Below are positions 30,519-37,786 of a stretch of DNA of 43,557 nt, piece by piece (the first letter of the stretch is position 1; each line of letters opens with the position of its first letter). This DNA is from a virus: positions 1-43,557 of the IMG/VR virus record IMGVR_UViG_3300013104_000035, one strand, 5' to 3'. The notes beneath the pieces were generated by a model. That model saw only the letters and a program-made list of their open reading frames with translations. It was not told the DNA's origin and made no database searches. The translations under genes were made by a program, and so were the position numbers.

Positions 30519-31265
30519 TCAGGCCGCACGCATGGCGGCGATGTCTGCTCGGCGGGCGAGGGTGAGCTCGCGTCGCCTTCGTGATTGGCAGGGGATGCAG
30601 TAGCGCCGGCCGTCAGACCAGCCCGTGTTCTCGGCCGTGAACTCGTGGCCTTGGGTGCAGTGGGTGTCGGTGCGCTTGGCCCGCTTGGGGGCCTCGACGG
30701 CGACGCCGTAGCGCTCTCGCCAGAGGGCCTTGGCCCTCGCTGCCCACTTCTGGACCGACGACGTGGAGACGCCGTGGCGCTCGGCCGCAGCTGACGGGAT
30801 GGCGCCTAGGGCCAGCACGTCGAACAGCGCCTCGCGCTGCCGCTCAGGCACCATGGCCAACAGCTCGTCCACCAGGGGCGTGGACTCGTGGTCGGGCTCT
30901 GCGGCCCCGGGGAGGGCGTCCACCACCTGTGCAGTGGACACCCCCTCCCGCTCCCCCGAGCCGTCGAATGCGCCCGGGGTGCTGTCGAACCTGTGCTCGT
31001 ACACGACCCGCTCCATGCGGCTCTCGGTGGCCCGGCTCCACCAGGTGCGCCATGCGACGCCGACCCAGGTGGAGATGGTCCCCTTGGCGGGGTCGTAGGT
31101 GTGAAGGTAGGTGAGGACGTGCAGGAGCCAGTCCTGCCTCTCGTCCTCGACCTCCATCAGCCGGAAGTACGAGTGGGCGTTCTTGACGAACATGGCCGAG
31201 GCCACGTCCACCGCGTCGGTGGTCAGGTCGCCAGTCCTGCCCTTGTGGAGGTTGGTGGAGCTCAT
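30519..31265 (-). CDS. Sigma-70-family factor with C-terminal zinc motif
   Basis: A 248-residue protein from ATG 31265. Residues 39-86 match region 2 (ERQDWLLHVLTYLHTYDPAK, then GTISTWVGVAWRTWW). Residues 139-184 match region 4 (VPERQREALFDVLALG and AAERHGVSTSSVQKWAAR helix-turn-helix). The tail has CTQGHEFTAENT and CIPCQ (C203, H207, C223, C226), a zinc motif typical of phage HNH-type proteins and rarely seen on sigma factors. It probably redirects host RNA polymerase to phage promoters. Two operator variants lie right upstream of the start. Confidence 0.75.
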   Translation of the reverse strand: MSSTNLHKGRTGDLTTDAVDVASAMFVKNAHSYFRLMEVEDERQDWLLHVLTYLHTYDPAKGTISTWVGVAWRTWWSRATESRMERVVYEHRFDSTPGAFDGSGEREGVSTAQVVDALPGAAEPDHESTPLVDELLAMVPERQREALFDVLALGAIPSAAAERHGVSTSSVQKWAARAKALWRERYGVAVEAPKRAKRTDTHCTQGHEFTAENTGWSDGRRYCIPCQSRRRRELTLARRADIAAMRAA

Positions 31266-31267
31266 GT

Positions 31268-31283
31268 CACACTTACTCACTTG
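31268..31283 (-). promoter_or_regulatory. Two operator variants before the sigma gene
   Basis: On the minus strand GGCAAGTGAGTAAGTGTGAC carries two near copies (CAAGTGAG 31276-31283, TAAGTGTG 31268-31275), spaced eight bases and ending three bases before the sigma start codon. They overlap the end of the SPFH gene. No clear promoter boxes; stoperator-like. Confidence 0.45.
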
Positions 31284-32203
31284 CCCCCGACGATGACCGG
31301 CGTGCTGCTGCCGTTGAGGGCGCAGTTGAAGGTCTGGGGCAGCGGGCCGTTCTTCGTGACATCCCACGAGTTGGCGATCTCCAGGCAGTAGCGCTGGTTC
31401 GCGGCGGGGCTGAGCGCACCGGCCGACTCACGGAGCTTCGCGGTCTCGACATCCGTCTCGGCGCGGCGCTTCTGGGACTTGGCCGTCTCCTCGTCGTTCT
31501 GAGCCGCCACGATCTTGTCGAGGCTGGCCTGGGTCCGAGGGTCGAGCGGCATCGAGAGGATGCTCACGCGGTCGAGGACGACGCCGTACTTCGACAGCTC
31601 CCCACCGAGCGTGGCCTTGACGGCCTCCGCGATCTCGGCCTGCTTGGTGCGGGCGTCGTTCGGCGTGTAGTCGTTCGCCACGTTGAGCACGGCGTCACGG
31701 CCGGCCCGGTCCACGAACCGCTGCACGGTGTCGAAGTCGCGGTACTTCTCCCAGAGGGCCTTGGCCCCCGCGTCGCCCTTCTCGGCGCTGATGGCCCAGG
31801 CGAACTGTGCGTTCACGACGCCGCTGCCGCCACCGGAGAAGGTGACCTGGACCCCCTGCTCGCCCTCCAGGTCGGCGGTCTGGAGGCGAGTGGTGAACTC
31901 CTCGACCGAGGACCACGGCGCGACGAGCTGGGCACCGGAGCTGAGGGTGTCGGAGAACTTGCCGAAGGCGGTCTGGATGCCGACCGCACGGGCGTCGACC
32001 GTGGTGAAGGACATGGCCAGCGTGAAGATCACGAGGATGCCGGCCACGACGGCGGCGACGATGCGGGCGGGCTTGCGGACGCCCGGCTCGGTGCGAGCCA
32101 TGTAGCCCTCACCGACCTTGCGGTCATCCGGGCCGACGATCCCGGTGACGAGCGCCGCGATGAACGCGATGGCGAGGATGGAGGCGATGATGATGTAGGT
32201 CAT
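31277..32203 (-). CDS. SPFH/Band-7 membrane protein
   Basis: A 308-residue protein from ATG 32203. It has two membrane helices, residues 1-23 (IIIASILAIAFIAALVTGIV) and about 46-66 (RIVAAVVAGILVIFTLAMSF). The SPFH fold follows to about residue 235 (VDARAVGIQTAFGK, then WEKYRDFDTVQRFVDRAGRD and YGVVLDRVSILSMPLDP), then a charged coiled coil. SPFH proteins (stomatin, prohibitin, HflK/C) form large membrane rings that organise proteases or lipids. Phage roles are unclear. It is followed by the sigma gene. Confidence 0.85.
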   Translation of the reverse strand: MTYIIIASILAIAFIAALVTGIVGPDDRKVGEGYMARTEPGVRKPARIVAAVVAGILVIFTLAMSFTTVDARAVGIQTAFGKFSDTLSSGAQLVAPWSSVEEFTTRLQTADLEGEQGVQVTFSGGGSGVVNAQFAWAISAEKGDAGAKALWEKYRDFDTVQRFVDRAGRDAVLNVANDYTPNDARTKQAEIAEAVKATLGGELSKYGVVLDRVSILSMPLDPRTQASLDKIVAAQNDEETAKSQKRRAETDVETAKLRESAGALSPAANQRYCLEIANSWDVTKNGPLPQTFNCALNGSSTPVIVGGK

Positions 32204-32254
32204 GGGTGTGGTGCTCCCTTCAGTAGGCGGTGATGGTCGTCAGTTCGTCGTCCG

Positions 32255-32737
32255 TCACGCGCCCCCGGGGATGTACTCGACCTGCGGAAGCTTGCGCATC
32301 GCATCGTGCGCCATGTTCCGATCCCTCGTGGGGAAGGAGTTCAGCAGGTTGCTGTCGAGCACGCGCCAGTCGTTGTGGCCGAGCTTGAAGTAGCGCCGGT
32401 CGCGCAGGTGGGGGTAGTAGAGCACCGTGCCGAGGGGCAGCGAGCTGACCCCCTCCACGTCCTCCACCGTGATGACCTCGGGCTGGGCCGGCGCGGGCAG
32501 TGCGCCGACGAACAGAGCCAGCGCGTCCTTGCTGACCTCACCGAGGTCGAGGTCGAAGGTGATCGGCTCCATGAGGCCGGCCAGCGGGCACGGCTCGGAG
32601 CCGACGATGTAGTCCGCCAGGTCGAGCACGTCGTCCGTCTTGACGCTGCGGCCCTCGGTCATGCTCGCGGCCATCGACAAGGCTGCGGCACGGACGTTCT
32701 GAGCCTGGCTCAGCGGGTTCTGGAAGGTGTCGGTCAT
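32255..32737 (-). CDS. Hypothetical protein
   Basis: A 160-residue acidic protein from ATG 32737, with GAGAGAGGAA upstream. The N-terminus is helical (LSQAQNVRAAALSMAASMTEG). The middle is Asp/Glu-rich (LDLGEVSKDALALF, then VITVEDVEG). The C-terminal 55 residues look like a beta domain (GTVLYYPHLRDRRYFKLGHNDWRVL). No family recognised. It has its own upstream promoter and operator region (32765-32808). Confidence 0.7.
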   Translation of the reverse strand: MTDTFQNPLSQAQNVRAAALSMAASMTEGRSVKTDDVLDLADYIVGSEPCPLAGLMEPITFDLDLGEVSKDALALFVGALPAPAQPEVITVEDVEGVSSLPLGTVLYYPHLRDRRYFKLGHNDWRVLDSNLLNSFPTRDRNMAHDAMRKLPQVEYIPGGA

Positions 32738-32764
32738 GTGTAAGTGGTTCCTCTCTCTCGGTGT

Positions 32765-32808
32765 CACACTTGCTGATCTCACACTAGCACACGGTCACAC
32801 TAGGTCAG
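32765..32808 (-). promoter_or_regulatory. Leftward promoter and operator before the 160-residue gene
   Basis: On the minus strand CTGACC, a 16-base spacer and TAGTGT (32781-32786) form a promoter. A second TAGTGT lies at 32797-32802. An exact CAAGTGTG is at 32765-32772, just downstream of the likely transcript start, where a bound repressor would stall polymerase. The -10 box follows GTGTGC, as in the right-end promoters. Confidence 0.5.
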
Positions 32809-32934
32809 GACCACCCGGCCCTCGGTGATGTAGTAGTGCGGGCTCCTCGGGAGAGCCTTGAAGTAGGTCAGGCCCGTGACCGGGCAGATGGCCTCGTCGT
32901 CGCGGAGCTCGGCCTCCGATGCGCCCTCATCCAT
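32800..32934 (-). CDS. Tiny hypothetical protein
   Basis: A 44-residue protein from ATG 32934, overlapping the previous stop (TGATG). It reads MDEGASEAELRDDEAICPVT then a strand-rich end (HYYITEGRVVLT) with one Cys. The coding bias and overlap support translation. No family recognised. Its stop lies inside a promoter region for the next operon segment. Confidence 0.5.
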   Translation of the reverse strand: MDEGASEAELRDDEAICPVTGLTYFKALPRSPHYYITEGRVVLT

Positions 32935-33170
32935 CAGGCAGCACTCCTCTCCTGGTCGCGGACCCAGGCGTTGAACTCCAGCTCGGTGCGGCGCTGGTCC
33001 CGCTCGATGCGGTCGGCCGCGGTGCCGATCTGCCGGCCGAGCATGTAGGCGACCTGGCGGTTGCTGTAGCTGTCGCCGCCGCGTCCCGGCGTACTCGCCA
33101 AGACCTCGCGGACGGCCCGGCCCTGCTCACTGCCGGCCTGTGCGGCCCCCCGCACGCTTCCCTGTGGCAT
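32934..33170 (-). CDS. Small helical protein
   Basis: A 78-residue protein; ATG 33170 shares a base with the upstream stop. It is mainly helical and charged (NRQVAYMLGRQIGTAADRIE, then RDQRRTELEFNAWVRDQER), with a Gly-rich segment near residue 33. No family recognised. The coiled-coil C-terminus suggests that it forms an oligomer. Confidence 0.6.
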   Translation of the reverse strand: MPQGSVRGAAQAGSEQGRAVREVLASTPGRGGDSYSNRQVAYMLGRQIGTAADRIERDQRRTELEFNAWVRDQERSAA

Positions 33171-33406
33171 CACGCTGCGTCCTCCTGTCCCTCGGCAGGC
33201 AGCCAGACACCGTGCTTCCGGCTGCTGCGAATGTCGATTCCCTTGCGCCGCAGGCTCGCCGTCAGGAACGAGAGCCGGGCGTAGTTGTGGTCGGCGGGGT
33301 CTCCCCCGAGGGCCACGAAGATCGCGGCCTGCTTCTGCGGCGTCGTGGTCAGCGCCGCGAGGAACTCCCGCTCGGTGATCTCCGCGACGCTGCGGTAGCG
33401 CCTCAC
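33170..33406 (-). CDS. Small helical DNA-binding-like protein
   Basis: A 78-residue protein from GTG 33406 (GTGA overlap). Its helices (ITEREFLAALTTTPQKQAAI, then HNYARLSFLTASLRRKGIDI) followed by a basic wing (RSSRKHGVWLPAEG) look like a winged helix. The pattern with SSRKHG near the end resembles small phage regulators, but no named family fits with certainty. It probably binds DNA. Confidence 0.6.
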   Translation of the reverse strand: MRRYRSVAEITEREFLAALTTTPQKQAAIFVALGGDPADHNYARLSFLTASLRRKGIDIRSSRKHGVWLPAEGQEDAA

Positions 33407-34290
33407 GCGGCCTCCTGCTTGAAGCGGGTGTCCGTCCCAAGGTCGCGGACCATGAAGGACACCAGCGCGAGGGCGTGCCACGCGGCGTGCGCCGGGTGTG
33501 GCAGGCCCGACTCGGGGTCGTTGTCCTCCCCGTCCCAGAAGGCGAGGATGTGGCGCTGGAGGGCGTCGAACGAGAGGTCCCACCCATAGCCCTTCAGGTA
33601 GTTGAACGCCTCATACTTCCGCGCCCCGAAGCCCGACACCTCGGCCAAGACGAGCAGGGCTCGCGGGTCGACCGTGCCCAGCTGCGCCGGCTTCTGGCCC
33701 TTCTCGCCGCCTGTCTCGGAGACGAGCCGGACCTCGCAGGTCTGGATCGAGGAGATGGCCTCGCCGCCCTTGGGCGCCGGCTGACTGATGAGCGTGACCG
33801 GGACCTCGGTGATCTCCGCCAGCGCCTTGATCTCCGCGTCGAGGACCTTGGTCAGCGCCAGCACCTCGTCGCCGTCGATGGTCGAGCCCATGGAGCGGAA
33901 CATGCTGGGCGACGGGGCCCTGCCCTTCTCTCGCGCCATGGCGATCCACTCGGAGACCGACTTGACGGGCAGCCCGAGGGCGATGGCGGTGTTGACCTCG
34001 GCCTTGGCGCCCTTGCTCTTGTGCCAGCCGGGCAGCGTGGCGATCCCGTCGCAGCGCGTGGCGATCTGGTCGAGGTCCCACGCGAGGGCCGAGCGGAGGT
34101 TGAAGCCGAGCTCGGTCAGGTCCTCGTCGCCCGTGAGCGTGTCGTAGTTGGTGAAGCCGTTGTCCACGTCACGGCGGGCCGGATTGACCGTCTCGTAGCC
34201 CCAGCCGTTGAGCGTCATCTCCGTGTCGAAGAAGGCCGGGAAGTTGAAGGCCCGGATGCCCCGCATGGGGCCGGCGATGTAGAGCTTCAT
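33403..34290 (-). CDS. Fusion: DUF4406-like domain plus dGTP/dATP diphosphohydrolase-like domain
   Basis: A 295-residue protein from ATG 34290. Residues 1-105 (MKLYIAGPMRGIRAFNFPAF, then GWHKSKGAKAEVNTAIALG) match DUF4406, a relative of nucleoside deoxyribosyltransferases. Residues 205-295 (GARKYEAFNYLKGYGWD, then LQRHILAFWDGEDND and PHPAHAAWHALALVSFM) match the N-terminal dGTP/dATP diphosphohydrolase domain (DUF5664). The middle is a linker. Both domains act on nucleotides, so the product probably reshapes the nucleotide pool. These are usually separate proteins. Confidence 0.7.
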   Translation of the reverse strand: MKLYIAGPMRGIRAFNFPAFFDTEMTLNGWGYETVNPARRDVDNGFTNYDTLTGDEDLTELGFNLRSALAWDLDQIATRCDGIATLPGWHKSKGAKAEVNTAIALGLPVKSVSEWIAMAREKGRAPSPSMFRSMGSTIDGDEVLALTKVLDAEIKALAEITEVPVTLISQPAPKGGEAISSIQTCEVRLVSETGGEKGQKPAQLGTVDPRALLVLAEVSGFGARKYEAFNYLKGYGWDLSFDALQRHILAFWDGEDNDPESGLPHPAHAAWHALALVSFMVRDLGTDTRFKQEAA

Positions 34291-34760
34291 GCGGGCCTCA
34301 CCATCCAGTGGTTGGAGGCGCTGTCCCAGTCGAGGCTGCGCCCCGCGAGCAGGTCGTCGCGGAAGCGGCGCAGCACGCCGGCGATGTCCGTGAAGCTGTG
34401 GGGGAACTGCTTGTCGTCGTTGGCCATGGCGAGCGACGCGCGGGTCTTGTGGGACAGGCCGTGCAGCGCCTCGGGCGTCTCGCTCGGGTAGACGGTGGTG
34501 CCCGAGTGCTCGTAGAAGTAGTCGAGCGCCTGGTAGCCGTCCACATCCTCCGAGGTGGAGGCCGTGGCGTCGAGGTCGAGGCCGTCGATCTGGCACTTCA
34601 GCCCGAGGCAGCAGTAGCCATACTTGCCGGTCTCCAGGTCGGTGTGAGCCGAGCGGAGCTGGCCCGTGGCCTGCTCGTGCTCGCCGGACTCCAGCCCCGC
34701 GATCCAGCGGTCGAGCTCGTCCGCCTCCAGCGGCCGGTGGACCTTGGTCAGGTCGCTCAC
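34287..34760 (-). CDS. Conserved phage protein of unknown function
   Basis: A 157-residue protein from GTG 34760 (GTGA overlap). It belongs to a widespread phage family marked by ELDRWIAGLESGEHEQATG, then YGYCCLGLKC, and a late helix with IAGVLRRFRDDLL. The CC pair in CCLG could bind a metal or form a disulphide. The family's function is not known. Its start overlaps another small gene and its stop overlaps the fusion gene start. Confidence 0.7.
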   Translation of the reverse strand: MSDLTKVHRPLEADELDRWIAGLESGEHEQATGQLRSAHTDLETGKYGYCCLGLKCQIDGLDLDATASTSEDVDGYQALDYFYEHSGTTVYPSETPEALHGLSHKTRASLAMANDDKQFPHSFTDIAGVLRRFRDDLLAGRSLDWDSASNHWMVRPA

Positions 34761-35137
34761 GCGGCCACCTCCTGCTCCTGCGACGCGATGGCGAGGCGGA
34801 GGTAGCGGGCGGACACGCTCCACGGCTCACGGGCGTCCTGCTCGGACTGGGCGGTGGCCATGTGCTGGCCGAGCCGGCCCCAGGAGAAGTGGGCCCTGTC
34901 GATGAGCTCGCGGATGACGGCGTTGATGTTGCTGCCCTCACACGAGGTGGGGACGGCGACTCCGAGGGCCGCGAGAGCCTGGCCGAACAGGCAGCCCTCG
35001 CCGGGGATGGGCTGGCCCTCGGAGTCGCGGTGGACGTAGCGGCAGATGCCGCTGCTGTCCGTCTTGTAGATGGTGTCCGGGCTGGCCTCGGCCAACTCCA
35101 GGGCCTTCTTGGCCACGTCCAGTGCGGTGATGCTCAC
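34757..35137 (-). CDS. Conserved phage protein, CLFGQAL family-like
   Basis: A 126-residue protein from GTG 35137, with AGAGGAG seven bases upstream. It contains CRYVHRD, then EGCLFGQALAALG and an amphipathic helix (INAVIRELIDRAHFSWGRLG). A Cys-rich strand before a helix with CLFGQ resembles the neighbouring CCLGLKC family, so the two may be distant paralogues. Function unknown. Two exact operator copies lie 44 to 71 bases upstream. Confidence 0.65.
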   Translation of the reverse strand: MSITALDVAKKALELAEASPDTIYKTDSSGICRYVHRDSEGQPIPGEGCLFGQALAALGVAVPTSCEGSNINAVIRELIDRAHFSWGRLGQHMATAQSEQDAREPWSVSARYLRLAIASQEQEVAA

Positions 35138-35180
35138 GCTTGGCTCCTCTCTGTCATCGGGCCGCTCGGCCCGGGTCGAT

Positions 35181-35208
35181 CACACTTGCCCATCGTACCT
35201 CACACTTG
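35181..35208 (-). promoter_or_regulatory. Pair of operator sites 20 bases apart
   Basis: Two identical minus-strand copies, CAAGTGTG at 35181-35188 and 35201-35208, each preceded by ATGGG and followed by A. Spacing of 20 bases (two helical turns) puts them on one face of DNA. TACGAT between them could be a -10 box for the gene starting at 35137. Confidence 0.65.
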
Positions 35209-35224
35209 CCCATGCTCGATACGG

Positions 35225-35482
35225 TCACGCTCGCCCGTCATAGCCCACGCAGTAGACCGTCGTGCGGTCCACGGTGATGGGGGCGACGCCCTCGCCGTAG
35301 AGGTCTGAGGTCTCGCCCCGCTCGATGACGACGGGGTAGGTCACGTTGCGGTCACACTTGCCCTCCTCGGCCCAGATGCGGGCATGGAAGCCGAGCATCC
35401 CGACGCCTGCGGCAACGAGGCCGGTCAGCAGCGAAAGGATGGCGGCAGCCGCGATGCGCCAGGGCCAGGTGGGCTCGTTCAT
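35225..35482 (-). CDS. Small membrane protein
   Basis: An 85-residue protein from ATG 35482. One membrane helix spans residues 8-33 (WRIAAAAILSLLTGLVAAGV). The outside part has two Cys (KCDRNVTYP, then VYCVGYDG) that could form a disulphide. No family recognised. It may alter the envelope or superinfection. The gene contains an exact operator copy. Confidence 0.65.
   Translation of the reverse strand: MNEPTWPWRIAAAAILSLLTGLVAAGVGMLGFHARIWAEEGKCDRNVTYPVVIERGETSDLYGEGVAPITVDRTTVYCVGYDGRA
35353..35360 (-). promoter_or_regulatory. CAAGTGTG site inside a gene (stoperator-like)
   Basis: On the minus strand GGGCAAGTGTGACC matches the extended element for 13 bases, pointing with transcription, inside the membrane protein gene. 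There are no promoter boxes beside it. Confidence 0.5.
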
Positions 35483-35514
35483 GAATGGGGTGGTCCTCTC
35501 TCGTCAGTGGGTGG

Positions 35515-36051
35515 TCACCAGGCGTCCTCGCCGCCCGGGTACCACTTGCCGTACTCGCCGCGGGCGTAGCTGTAGTCCCCGAGGTACTCGGGCGTGAAGT
35601 CGTCGGCCGGCGCCGCGTAGTAGCCGTTCCTGCCCCCGGGCCCCTGCATCGAGGTGGAGATCCACGAGCCGCTGTAGGGCTCCCGCCCTCGCTCGCGGTA
35701 CTCGTTGACGAGGGACTCGACGGCTGCCTTGACGCGCCTGCGGGTCGCACCCGACGACACGAAGTCGTCCAGGAACACCCAGCGCCTGCCGAGGACGCCG
35801 GCAGCCCGCGCCCCGGAGTGGTTGGAGGTGTCGTCGTCCTTGCGGATCAGCAGGGTCGTCTTGCCGAGTGCGTGGGCCAACAGGCCGGCGACGTTGACGC
35901 CGCTCAGGCCCGTGGCCACGAAGGTGTCGAACTCGACGCCGGCCAGCTGCTGCTTGGCCTGCTCGATGATGCGCTCGGGCTGGTGCAGGGCGATGTCGAA
36001 GTAGCCCGAGGCGACGACCAAGCGGTCCTCCCTGACGGCGAGCCCGCTCAC
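35515..36051 (-). CDS. Phosphoribosyltransferase-like protein
   Basis: A 178-residue protein from GTG 36051 (GTGA overlap). It contains the PRPP-binding motif VFLDDFVSSGAT (92-103, with DD and SSGAT), the upstream VATGLSG loop (46-51) and LLIRKDDD (67-74), the type I phosphoribosyltransferase plan. These enzymes salvage bases; phage versions may also modify nucleotides. The C-terminus is aromatic (GYYAAPADDFTPEY). Its start codon lies in a CAAGTGAG operator variant (36047-36054). Confidence 0.7.
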   Translation of the reverse strand: MSGLAVREDRLVVASGYFDIALHQPERIIEQAKQQLAGVEFDTFVATGLSGVNVAGLLAHALGKTTLLIRKDDDTSNHSGARAAGVLGRRWVFLDDFVSSGATRRRVKAAVESLVNEYRERGREPYSGSWISTSMQGPGGRNGYYAAPADDFTPEYLGDYSYARGEYGKWYPGGEDAW

Positions 36052-36530
36052 TTGCCGCCCTCCAGCTCCCGGGCGAGGTCGCCCAGACGGTTGCCCACCC
36101 AGCGCATGAGCTCGGCCTCCGTGCGGAGGGCCGGGGCCATCGACGTAGCGAAGCGCTTGGCCTCGTCGGTCACCTTCTCCACCAGGCGCTGGCTCTCGGC
36201 CTGGAACTCCCAGCCGTCGAGGACCTCCTGCGGGATGGTGTGGCCGTGCTGCATGGCGTAGTGCTTGATGCTGCTCTGCGCTGACGGGCTGGCGATGCCG
36301 TCCAGCGTGCGCCAGCCCCCGGGGTCGCTGTGGAAGATCGCCAGGGGTGGCGGCGCCTCCTTGGCGACGGCGCTGGCCGTCCACGGCTGGAGGTCTCGGA
36401 CGTTGTTGCCCATGACGGCCCGCTCCCACGCCCACAGGGTCCACGGCAGCTCGGGGATGGGCGTGGCCTCCGGGCGGGCCGGCGTGGCGTCGAACCGGCG
36501 ATCCCAGTCGGGGTGCATCTCGGTCGTCAC
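36048..36530 (-). CDS. Hypothetical protein
   Basis: A 160-residue protein from GTG 36530 (GTGA overlap). It has Trp-rich segments (PWTLWAWERAVMGN, then GGWRTLDGI) and a helical C-terminus (QRLVEKVTDEAKRFATSMAP, then MRWVGNRLGDLARELE). No family recognised. It sits inside a run of small genes that overlap one another, upstream of the phosphoribosyltransferase-like gene. Confidence 0.65.
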   Translation of the reverse strand: MTTEMHPDWDRRFDATPARPEATPIPELPWTLWAWERAVMGNNVRDLQPWTASAVAKEAPPPLAIFHSDPGGWRTLDGIASPSAQSSIKHYAMQHGHTIPQEVLDGWEFQAESQRLVEKVTDEAKRFATSMAPALRTEAELMRWVGNRLGDLARELEGGK

Positions 36531-36805
36531 GCGACCACCGCCTCGGTCGGCAGGGTGCGCGAGTCCACTCCGTGCTTGTCGGCCAGGACTGCGGCGACGT
36601 GCTCGGCCGCGGTCCGGCTGTCGTAGTCCTCGACATGCATGGTGGGCTCGTCGTCGTAGGTCACGTAGACGCCCCACGCATCGGCGTCGTGCTCGTCGGC
36701 CGGCATCATGCCGTACCCGGTCTCTCGGACGGCCATCACCTCGAAACCGTTGACGGTGTGCTCGTCAGAGAAGGGCACGGCAGGCAGGCTGAAGTCCTTG
36801 GACAT
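36527..36805 (-). CDS. Small acidic protein
   Basis: A 92-residue protein; ATG 36805 has GAGAGGAGG upstream, while the frame opens earlier. It reads NGFEVMAVRETGYGMMPADE, then VYVTYDDEPTMHVEDYD and a helix (AAEHVAAVLADKHG). The acidic composition is like DNA-mimic or host-takeover phage proteins. No family recognised. Confidence 0.65.
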   Translation of the reverse strand: MSKDFSLPAVPFSDEHTVNGFEVMAVRETGYGMMPADEHDADAWGVYVTYDDEPTMHVEDYDSRTAAEHVAAVLADKHGVDSRTLPTEAVVA

Positions 36806-36816
36806 GTGGCCTCCTC

Positions 36817-37122
36817 TCAGAAGTTCACGCCGGGGCCTCGGACCCCGAGCTTGGCCAGTGGCTGGATGGGGTCGGCGCCGTCCTCCCACTCCCAGGCGAC
36901 GCCGCCCATGCCGTTCACGTAGAGGCTGGTCAGCCCCTTCGGGAAGGCGTAGACGAGGTAGCCGCGAGTGAGGCTGCCCCCGGCAGAGCGGAAGGAGCGC
37001 TTGGCGTCATCGAGGGTGTCGCCCTTGCCCCAGTAGTTCGGGCCGAGGATGAGCACCTGTGCGGTGTCGGCGGGCAGGTCGGCCGCGAGGTTGCGGGCCG
37101 TGGTCACGGTGAGGTCAGACAT
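36817..37122 (-). CDS. Hypothetical protein
   Basis: A 101-residue protein from ATG 37122, overlapping the upstream gene by eight bases. It begins with a helix (TTARNLAADLPADTAQVLIL), then DDAKRSFRSAGGSLTRGYLV and TSLYVNGMGGVAWEW strands. No family recognised. The overlap with its neighbour supports expression in the same operon. Confidence 0.6.
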   Translation of the reverse strand: MSDLTVTTARNLAADLPADTAQVLILGPNYWGKGDTLDDAKRSFRSAGGSLTRGYLVYAFPKGLTSLYVNGMGGVAWEWEDGADPIQPLAKLGVRGPGVNF

Positions 37123-37384
37123 GGTGGTCCTCTCGGGAGAAGGGGGTGGCCGCGACGATCACGACCTGCTCGTGGGTGATGCGCCCAGCGGTGTGGGCGA
37201 TGGCGACGATGCGTCGGGTCGCCTCGGTGTCGTCGTAGGTGCCCTGCTTGCGGGCGTAGGACAGGTCCACGTTCGTCGTGAACGTGCCGTCCTCGTTGTG
37301 CTTGGGCGCCCAGCGGCTGATGGTCCCCGTGGGGCCGGCGTCAGCCCCCTCGACGCGGTAGGTGACTCGGAACTGGTCGCTCAT
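37115..37384 (-). CDS. Hypothetical protein
   Basis: An 89-residue beta-rich protein from ATG 37384 (ATGA overlap). It reads QFRVTYRVEGADAGPTGTIS, then FTTNVDLSYARKQGTYDD and a helix with EATRRIVAIAHTAG. No family recognised. The ribosome site falls within the coding end of the upstream gene. Confidence 0.6.
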   Translation of the reverse strand: MSDQFRVTYRVEGADAGPTGTISRWAPKHNEDGTFTTNVDLSYARKQGTYDDTEATRRIVAIAHTAGRITHEQVVIVAATPFSREDHHV

Positions 37385-37785
37385 GCGATCACCCCGAGCA
37401 GGACGCGCACGGCCTCCCGGAGGCAGTCGAGGTCCTCACCCCGCTCCGCGTTCATGTCGGCGCTGAGCGAGTCGTGGTCGTAGTAGTCCGCCCGCTCCTC
37501 GGCGTCGGCAGCTGACTCCACCAGCGCGGTGGTCCGGCGCTGCTCGCTGGCCGTGATCTCGTCGTAGACCTTGCGGAGGGCGTCGCGGGCCTCGTCCTGC
37601 GGCTGGGTCTCGGCGTGCTTCACCGAGTCGACCGTCACGGCGTTGTGGCCGAAGTGCGGGTCCGTGCGGTTGTAGGCGCCGTCCTCGATCCAGTGGAAGA
37701 TGGAGTCGGTCAGTTCGGCCGCGGTGTCGTCGGGGTCGTAGGGCGCGTTCTCGATGTTGACGCGGGTCGTGATCGTGAACCTCAT
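37381..37785 (-). CDS. Hypothetical protein, acidic helical
   Basis: A 134-residue protein; ATG 37785 has GGAGAGGA upstream. The first 30 residues are strand-rich (RFTITTRVNIENAPYDP). The rest is helical and acidic (DEARDALRKVYDEITASEQ, then AERGEDLDCLREAVRVLLG). No family recognised. Heptad-like leucines suggest coiled-coil pairing. Confidence 0.65.
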   Translation of the reverse strand: MRFTITTRVNIENAPYDPDDTAAELTDSIFHWIEDGAYNRTDPHFGHNAVTVDSVKHAETQPQDEARDALRKVYDEITASEQRRTTALVESAADAEERADYYDHDSLSADMNAERGEDLDCLREAVRVLLGVIA

Positions 37786-37786
37786 G

